From Antilocapra americana (lineage: Eukaryota; Chordata; Mammalia; Artiodactyla; Antilocapridae), in assembly GCA_007570785.1 (NCBI GenBank), contig ML661885.1, positions 18,231,119-18,295,118 of the forward strand: a stretch of 64,000 nt of DNA. Direction: 5' to 3'. The translations under genes and the position numbers were made by a program. This document shows positions 57,397-64,000 of this stretch, in pieces. Within the stretch, counting starts at the first letter, position 1; every line of letters starts with the position of its first letter. The notes under the pieces were generated by a model. That model searched no databases and was not told where the DNA came from. It was given only the letters and a program-made list of their open reading frames with translations.

Positions 57397-57512
57397 GGGG
57401 CTTTACTGAATGCTCAGACAGTAAAGAATCTGCCTGCAATGCAGGATACCCAGGTTTAATTCCTGGGTCAGGAAGATCCCCTGGAGAAGAGAATGGCAAC
57501 CCACCCCAGTAT
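57397..57512 (+). mobile_element. Bov-tA SINE 5' half
   Basis: ggggctttactgaatgctca, gaatctgcctgcaatgcagg and ggagaagagaatggcaaccc, then the element stops at about cccagtatg; the 3' half is missing, which is unusual for target-primed elements and implies a later deletion. Confidence 0.9.
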
Positions 57513-57750
57513 GAGGATTCATAACAATTTTAAATAGATCCCAAAGAATTCTGGGACTCAAAATATCACAATAACCCTAGCTTTCTCTCTGCTATATCCC
57601 TGCTTGCAAAGAAGAGAAGTAACTCTCTGAACCATGAAAACTTGGGAAGGAATTTCAGAACCATTCTCTAAAAAAGGCTGTGGTTTTATCTGGCATCAGG
57701 AAGTAGTGCTAAAGGAGGTGAAAGCCACACTGTTAAAAGTGAGAGGATGG

Positions 57751-58302
57751 CAACCTAGATGCCCATCAGCTGACGAATGGATAAGAAAGCTGTGGTACAT
57801 ATACACAATGGAATATTACTCAGCATTTAAAAAAAATTCATTTGAAGCAGTTCTACTCAGGTGGACGGAACTGGAGCCCATTATCCAGAGTGAAGTAAGC
57901 CAGAAGCAAAAACAACAATACAGTATACTAACACATATATATGGAATTTAGAAAGATGGTAATGAGAACCCTGCATGCGAGACAGCAAAAGGAACGCGGA
58001 TGTATAGAACAGACTCGTGGACTCTGTGGAAGAGGGCAAGGGTGGGATGATATGGGAGAATGGCATTGAAACATGTTAATTATCATATGTGAAATCAATT
58101 GCCAGCCCAGGGTTGATGCTCGGGGCTGGTGCACCGAGATGACCCAGGGGGAGGGAATCGGGAGGGAGGAGGGAGGGGGGTTCTGGAGGGGGAGCATATG
58201 TATACCCATGGCGGTTTCATGTCAATGTATGGCAAAACCAACACAATAAAGAAAATTTAAAAAAATAAATAAATACAAAATAAAGTAAGCAAATTTAAAA
58301 AA
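57751..58302 (+). mobile_element. Young bovine-type L1 3' end with 16-bp target duplication
   Basis: Begins in ORF2 with a frame reading CPSADEWIRKLWYIYTMEYY and KKNSFEAVLLRWTELEPIIQ, ending with a stop at 57,949-57,951 after HIYGI. The 3' UTR carries a G-rich gggagggagga tract and acaataaagaaaattt. The A-rich end is interrupted by about 25 non-A-tail bases. Direct repeat aaaagtgagaggatgg is exact at 57735-57750 and 58303-58318, and the target TT|AAAA fits the L1 endonuclease. Confidence 0.96.
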
Positions 58303-58502
58303 AAAAGTGAGAGGATGGGATTTGCTTTTAAGGTGAGAGCTGAAGAAGGGGTCAGAGAGAGAGCAGGAAGTGAGAGGAATATACAGGCAAAGACTCAAAA
58401 TCTTTACAGCAGCAGGAGCAGGGAGAGAATCAGAAAAGACAAACTTTGGAACAGAAGCGAAAACAGGCAATAGCCCAGTATCATGAAAGGTACAAATCAA
58501 AG

Positions 58503-58713
58503 TGAACGTGTTAGTCATTCAGTCATGTAAAGCTCTTTGTGAACCCATGGACTACAGCCTGCCAGGCTCCTCTGTCTCTGGAATTCTCCAGGCAAGAATG
58601 CTGGAGTGGGTTGTCATTCCTTTCTTCAAGGGATCTTTCTGACCCAGGAATCAAACCCTGGTCTCCTGCATTTCAGGAAGATTCTTTATTTCCTGAACCA
58701 CCAGGGAAGTCCC
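58503..58713 (-). mobile_element. Bov-tA SINE
   Basis: tgaacgtgttagtcattcag, gcctgccaggctcctctgtc, gagtgggttgtcattccttt and the reversed head ccaccagggaagtccc. Flanks acaaatcaaag (58492-58502) and acaaataaaag (58714-58724) match at 10 of 11. Confidence 0.94.
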
Positions 58714-58993
58714 ACAAATAAAAGAGCATCATGAAAAAATAAAAAGAGTGCTGAGAATTAAAAACAGTGTTGGGGATCTCCAGAAAGATTAGCAAAACCC
58801 TAAAATAAATATTGAGGCACTGCAGAACACTTGTATTTCATAAGCTTCAGCAAGGTGTAAAGGCATTTTCTACTTAGTCTGTGAGGGGAAAGGGTGAGAT
58901 AAAGTTAAACTGACTTCATTTGTGTACCTTTGACAATAATATACGTGCATCTTTGTGTATTGGAATTATTGCTTTAAGGAACTAGGGTTAGTT

Positions 58994-59179
58994 GAAGTAT
59001 TAGGGCATGTCCAACTCTTTGCTGCCCCATGGACTATACAGTCCATGGAATACTCCAGGCCCAGAACACTGGAGTGGATAGCCTTTCCCTTCTCCAGGGG
59101 ATCTTCCCAGCCCAGGCATCGAACCCAGGTCTCCAGCATTGCAGCGGATTCTTTACCAGCTGAGCCACCAGGGAAGCCC
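58994..59179 (-). mobile_element. Bov-tA SINE
   Basis: gcatgtccaactctttgctg, actatacagtccatggaata, ccagaacactggagtggata and gagccaccagggaagccc. A short deletion near the left end removes part of the 3' region. Confidence 0.93.
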
Positions 59180-59837
59180 AATTAAGGCAATAGGTATTAA
59201 TAAATGCTCATTACAATGATTACTTATAATTAACAAAACATTCTAAATTACTACTTCATTGGATTCTCATAGCAAACCCCAAACCTCAGCTCTCATCTCA
59301 CTCTCCTCCCACCCAAATAAATATCATTGTCTTCCATATCCTGTGTTCCATTCATAAATCTGCTTCTCCTCAAGGGTAGATATTCTGCACCACTTTCTAG
59401 ATCAATCCTATTTTGAGGTAGAAAGTTCTTTTATTGTTTCAGCTTCTTACCCACTGACCTTACCCTGAAATCAACAGAAAAAAAAAGCCCTAGAGCAACA
59501 TTCCAGACTTCTAGAGTATTCTCTAAGGTATTCATCCTAAGGTGTGTCATTGGAATAAGAGATTCTTATCTCATATAACTTGATAGGCTTCTGCATCCAT
59601 CTTTAGTACTGAAAGATTGATTGCAACTGTCTGTCTAGGTCCTGAATGATACAGCTTTATTCTTGCAGAACTCCATTTCACCAATGAGAACCCTGCCTCT
59701 ACCTTAGACCAGTGTTTGGACTCTCCCTTCACTGTTTGACTTTCTCTGCTGCTAACTGCTTACCTGTCTGGGCTTCTTGTTGTGTTTCTGTTGGAACCTC
59801 CTTCTACAATCAGGGCCCTCAGTCCTCAGACCATGGA
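59180..59837. other. Unassigned non-coding sequence
   Basis: No family or gene was assigned. Confidence 0.45.
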
Positions 59838-60238
59838 CTGGTAGGGGTCCACTGTCTGTTAGGAACCAGGTTGCAGAGCAGAAGGTGAGTGGTGGGCAAG
59901 CTAATGAAGCTTCATCTGTATTTACAGCCTGAATTCCTCCTCTTGTCAGATCAGTGGCATTAAATTCTCCTAGGACTGGGAATCCTACTGTGAACTAAAC
60001 GTGTGAGGAATCTAGGCTGCACACTCCTTACGAGAATCTAATGTCTGATGATCTGATTTTGCAATATGGCCAGTTGTATAATTATTTCATTATACAGTGC
60101 AATGTAATGATAGAAATAAAATGCACTGTAGATGTAACGCTCTTAAATCATCCCGAAATCATCCCTGCCACTCTGGTCCATGGAAAAATTGTCTTCCGTG
60201 AACCCATCCCTGGTGCCAAAACAGGTTGTTGACCACTT
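59838..60238 (+). mobile_element. Ancient hAT-like DNA transposon, non-autonomous
   Basis: accatggactggtaggggtc, ctgttaggaaccaggttgca, cctcttgtcagatcagtggc, cgagaatctaatgtctgatg, then ggaaaaattgtcttccgtga, catccctggtgccaaa and caggttgttgaccact at the right end. These match a widely dispersed mammalian element with long terminal inverted repeats; the left repeat is truncated. The hAT assignment is from the remembered CAGTGGTC-type terminus and should be confirmed. Confidence 0.6.
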
Positions 60239-60998
60239 CTACAACACTCTGTTACAGACTGTCTGATCAAGTCCAGTAACTGTGTTAACCTTAGGGTATT
60301 ACCCTTGTGCCACCAGCCTGGACTCTCAAATAGGCCTCAGAATGTAGATCAGTTTCTTCAATACTCAGACTGCCCTGGAGCTAACAATTCAAAGGAAGAT
60401 GGGAGGTGAATCAGGGTGGTGGTGCTCAAGTGCAGTGGAGCCAAAGTAAAAATGAGGAGTGGCTTAAAATGAATATTTGGAAATATATGTTGCTAGACAC
60501 ACCTTATTGCAAGTGTCAACACAATTCATTTGCTTATCAAACCCTCTTTCTCCAGATCACAATAAGAAAGTTGGTCATCACTAATGTCTAAGTTAAAACA
60601 AACTGTAAATGCTGAACAAGTTGTTATTTTTTGTTTACACATTATTTTTGGACAAATAACTTATTTATTCATGAAATATTCAAAAAGTTATATTTTTTAA
60701 ATAGAAGAAACGTTGGCACAGTTCTCCCCTTCAGCCCAGGGAGTTTTCCCGTGACTATTTTCTCCTTTTCTCCATTTCTCTGTATTGATGCCACAGGCCA
60801 GAGGGTAGTGGGCCTTCTCTAGGTCAAACAGAGAAAACAGCAGAGTTTTGACTTCCTGACAACATCTCCTGTCAAAATACAGAAATCTGTACCCCCACTA
60901 GTTAAGAATTTATCAAGTAGTGAATAAAGATTATGAACTAGTGCTTCACTAAGGTTGTCACTGAGAGTGAGTTATTGTCTATCTAATTAATTCACTTT
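60239..60998. other. Unassigned non-coding sequence
   Basis: Nothing recognised. Confidence 0.5.
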
Positions 60999-61206
60999 GG
61001 TTTCCCTGGTGGCTCAGCAGTAAAGAATCTACCTGCTAATGCAGAAGACATGGGTTCAGTCTCTGAGTTGGGAAGATACCTTGGAGAAGAAAATGGCAAC
61101 CCACCGCAATATTCTTGCCTGGGAAATCCCATAGACAGAGAGAGGAGCTGGCAGACTACAGCCCATGGAATCCCAAAAGTGTCTGCAGCACCTAAAGCAA
61201 CAACAA
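60999..61206 (+). mobile_element. Bov-tA SINE
   Basis: ggtttccctggtggctcagc, agaatctacctgctaatgca, gcaatattcttgcctgggaa and ctacagcccatggaatccca. The 3' end is diverged (tgtctgcagcacc). Confidence 0.93.
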
Positions 61207-63349
61207 GTAGTGAGGCTGAGTCATTTTTAATATTTAGACCAAATTATTGCACACACTATTCAACTGCTAATACGACTAAGAACTCCTGTGGTCTATAAAT
61301 TCATCTCTACTTTGTTCACTAATCTAGTAGATTTTTCTAGTCTGAGAAGTTTCTATTTAGTGGTTTTGGTTTGCTAAACGCAGAAGCCTAAACTTATGTC
61401 AGAGCTTACTGTTTGGTTGTTTTTCCACTTTGAACTTAGAAAGAAAAGCATCAATTGTTTCCATCAATCCTCAAGAACACTAGTCTAAGTGTCCAAAATT
61501 GTATTTTTGGAGGCAATTTTTTTAGTTGTACTTACAATTGAATTTATTTTCATTTAGTTTCCTTACCTGAGGTAAGATAAAATTGTTATTCCCATGTGGA
61601 ATATATCAAGTTTTTAATAATTCCCATGAAAATGAACTTCCTAAGATTATCTTTTTATCAATAGTTAAATTCATTTATGTCTTTAATTGGACTCTAAGTC
61701 ACAGCCTTTAGCTTCCCAGAATTGTAATGGTGCTGAATTAATTTAAAGAGACTCAGAGGAACCAGATATGGAAAGCTGTCACCATGATAATTTAGTTTTA
61801 TGATTAGATCATGGAAAACACTGTAGAATTCTGAAGAGATTTTTAACCCTTCTATTTTGAAAAAGGTGTCATTCAGTTTGTTGGTCTCAAAAGGTCTGAA
61901 CCTTTGGAGAGATTTCTAAGCCTGTAAAAAATTCAATAAAATAAACATCACAATAAAAGTAATGGAGACAACCACATTAAATATATGCCCAATTTATAAT
62001 CTACAAATTAAAGTAACCAAATATACACACCCACAGAAATGCACGTAAGCACATGCATACAATAAGCTACAGTACAAGAATCAATGGTAACACAGTGATA
62101 TTTGAGAACTTTCTATATGCTTTGCATAATAAGTAACAGGGATGTTTTAGAGGTGGCAAAGTACTTTATCAGAATATTTAAATATTCAATTTATAGCAAA
62201 TACTTTTAATGTTTTGATATTGAGTTCTTAATATTCTTTTTTCCAAGAATATTCTCTAAAAACAAAGAAACTAATATCTGTGAGCAGCTGACTGCTGAGA
62301 AGGCAAAAACTATATTGACACTGAAGAAATTCTTTTCAGATTGCAAACAAAAGCAAGTACATGGGACCTATCAAAGTACCATGCAGTGACACACACAAAT
62401 AAAAATGATTTTGTTTGAAAATATTTGTGGAAAATTAGGTAAAGGGTATATGGGATCTCTCTGTATTATCTCGCAAAACTGCATGTGAATCAACAGTTAT
62501 CTCATAATAAAAAGCTTAAAAGTATGTGTTATCCAATGGTAATATATTTTTTGCCATCTGTATGTTGCTTAATGCATCGACATACACTGAAGTATTTAAA
62601 TTATATGTACTTGACAATGAAAGAGATCCTACTCTAATCTTGTGTTTATGTTGGCATTTTTAGGGCAATTGACTCAAAGCCAACTCAGTATTAATTTTTA
62701 ATTATAGAGGGTGGGTGGGGGCTCTGTATGGAAATAGAGGGCTATTTTACTACATTTGTTCAATTAATTCATGATGTTAGGTTTTTTTTTTTTTTTTTTG
62801 GTAAACTGTAGGAAAATGGAGGAGAAAAAAAATTCCCTTCTTTAAATACATCAGTCACAAGAACTGGGTAAAGGAGAATGCAGCTTTTTTATTTGATGGG
62901 ATGAGAAAGCTAATAATGTATGACAGTAAAAAGGCAGAGGCTTTTAACGCTTTTTTTAACCTTACCAAAAAGGTCAACTCTGATCTGGAAATGAGAAGAA
63001 CAGCCGACATATGGGAAAGAAGGGCAAAAAGCCAAGCGGAAAGTGAGAAGGAGCTGGGGACGAACACACTCAGATGGCAGATTCCAGTCCCTGCCACTGG
63101 CACCCCAAGATTCTCAAGGTGTAGCCTCATATCTCTGGACTAATTTAGTTTCTATCACAGGGTGAGGGGAGGGCCAAGTAAAAGACTGGCAACATTACCA
63201 AGACCAGGAAAGAGAAGTGCTTTATCTTGATTTAGACAGAGAGGAAAGGAAAAATTCTTTAACTAGCATGCTAGATTCATTTTTGATGAAAAAAGTGCTA
63301 ATTGAATGTTTCTGCTTCCAACTCAATGGTTAATGCACTTAATCTATAA
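61207..63349. other. Unassigned non-coding sequence
   Basis: No repeat beyond homopolymers (18-T run at about 62,783-62,800) was recognised. Overlapping plus (62,901-63,143) and minus (62,855-63,130) frames of 80-91 codons have no domain. The stretch 62,830-63,130 is of complex, non-repetitive composition and could be a conserved non-coding element. Confidence 0.4.
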
Positions 63350-63530
63350 AAGCATTTGACAATGTTTATTAAAGGCCTACTCTGTGACCAGCACTGACAT
63401 GGGATAGAGCCCTCATTTTGCAGATGTGAGTTCTGAAAGGAAAAGAAACTTACTTGAGATAAAACAGTCCATAAGAGCTGGCCTGGATTTGAATTCAGAC
63501 CAGCCGACTCCAAAACTCTTGCCTTTTCCG
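63350..63530 (+). mobile_element. MIR-like remnant
   Basis: tttattaaaggcctactctg, cattttgcagatgtgagttc, gagctggcctggatttgaat and ccaaaactcttgcc follow MIR order on the plus strand. Confidence 0.7.
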
Positions 63531-63734
63531 CCAGAGAAATCAGCCCTGATGACTTCTGCTTTTGTTAGGCTCTTTAACGAAAACAGTGTCAAATTTGCTT
63601 AAAAAGAAAAAGCAAGTTTACTTTTTTTTTTTAACTCCAAAGCTAATAGCTTGCCTTAAATCATCCTGTCATACAGTAAGAGCCCCCAAGAAGACAGCTC
63701 AATGAATCATCACGTTACAAGGAAACAAAAAAAT

Positions 63735-63871
63735 GTGATAGAGGCTGTGTTGTGCTCTAGTTCACAAGAAGGGTAGGATTCCCGCCCCTGCCACTTACTA
63801 GCTGGTGATCAAGGGCAAATTACACAACCTCCGTGAACTTCGGCTTCATTATATGATAAATGGGGATAATA
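63735..63871 (+). mobile_element. MIR remnant, interrupted by a MITE
   Basis: cccctgccacttactagctg, gggcaaattacacaacctcc and ataaatggggataata are the core and 3' part of a plus-strand MIR. It is broken at its TA by the mariner MITE. Confidence 0.75.
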
Positions 63872-63950
63872 GTGGGGTGGCCAAAATGTTCACTGGGATT
63901 TTCCATAAAATGTAATGGGCAATCCTGAAAGAACTTTTTGGCCAACCCAA
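63872..63950. mobile_element. Ruminant mariner-type MITE
   Basis: About 79 bp, almost wholly palindromic: the left end gtggggtggccaaaatgttc pairs with the right end gaactttttggccaacccaa, both variants of the ruminant mariner terminal repeat, and the middle consists only of the two arms. The left flank is TA; the right flank TG is consistent with a mutated TA duplication. It encodes nothing and would need a mariner transposase in trans. Confidence 0.88.
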
Positions 63951-64000
63951 TGTTTATTCTTCAAGATTAAGGTATTTCCATGCACACCATTCTCAAGATA

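Noticed and set aside
59838..60238. Processed pseudogene or 3' UTR remnant
   Set aside because: The word order matches a dispersed DNA transposon with inverted ends; there is no poly(A) tail or coding frame.
1..64000. CRISPR array, operon or other prokaryotic or phage system
   Set aside because: No regularly spaced repeats with unique spacers and no dense coding; repeat families identify the DNA as ruminant nuclear sequence.

Overview
The window is nuclear DNA from a ruminant, most likely a bovid. The evidence is the repeat content: tRNA-headed Bov-tA/Bov-A SINEs, older cetartiodactyl CHR-type SINEs, BovB (RTE-type) LINEs, bovine-type L1 3' ends, two solo ERV LTRs and a ruminant mariner MITE. 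The sequence is AT-rich, CpG-poor and intergenic or intronic in character. I found no convincing host protein-coding exon, tRNA, rRNA, snRNA gene or CpG island. Open frames of 60-180 codons are either decayed BovB/L1 ORF2 or chance frames. The species cannot be fixed from repeats alone.

Layout. Positions 1-23.2 kb are dense in SINEs, with two solo LTRs that each landed inside an older SINE (3.2 kb, 7.5 kb), a 5'-inverted BovB copy (4.66-5.44 kb) and a 1.3-kb minus-strand BovB (16.8-18.1 kb). From 23.2 to 41.65 kb (about 18.4 kb) I find no ruminant or cetartiodactyl SINE, only two L1 3' ends (26.9-27.5 and 40.8-41.4 kb) and ancient MIR/L2 remnants. Elsewhere I count roughly one SINE per 1.3 kb. 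The block 28.4-40.8 kb has no recognisable lineage-specific insertion and holds octamer, homeodomain-type and E-box words, so it is the best candidate here for a long-range regulatory domain. From 41.6 to 64 kb the sequence is again repeat-dense: a second 5'-inverted BovB (43.86-44.67 kb), a minus-strand BovB (48.9-50.06 kb), an L1 inside a SINE (50.45-50.84 kb), a multilayer nest (52.4-54.1 kb), a young L1 with a perfect 16-bp target duplication (57.75-58.30 kb), an old hAT-like DNA transposon (59.8-60.2 kb) and a mariner MITE in a MIR (63.87-63.95 kb).

How the parts relate. BovB supplies the machinery that mobilises Bov-tA/Bov-A SINEs, which share its 3' end, and L1 mobilises itself; all copies here are dead or truncated. 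The most notable structural signal is that both 5'-inverted BovB copies are flanked by their own target-site duplications and have inverted segments that end at about the same A-rich site near the BovB 5' end. This suggests recurrent internal (twin) priming at that site. All family names come from recognising sequence by eye; no alignment or database search was run.
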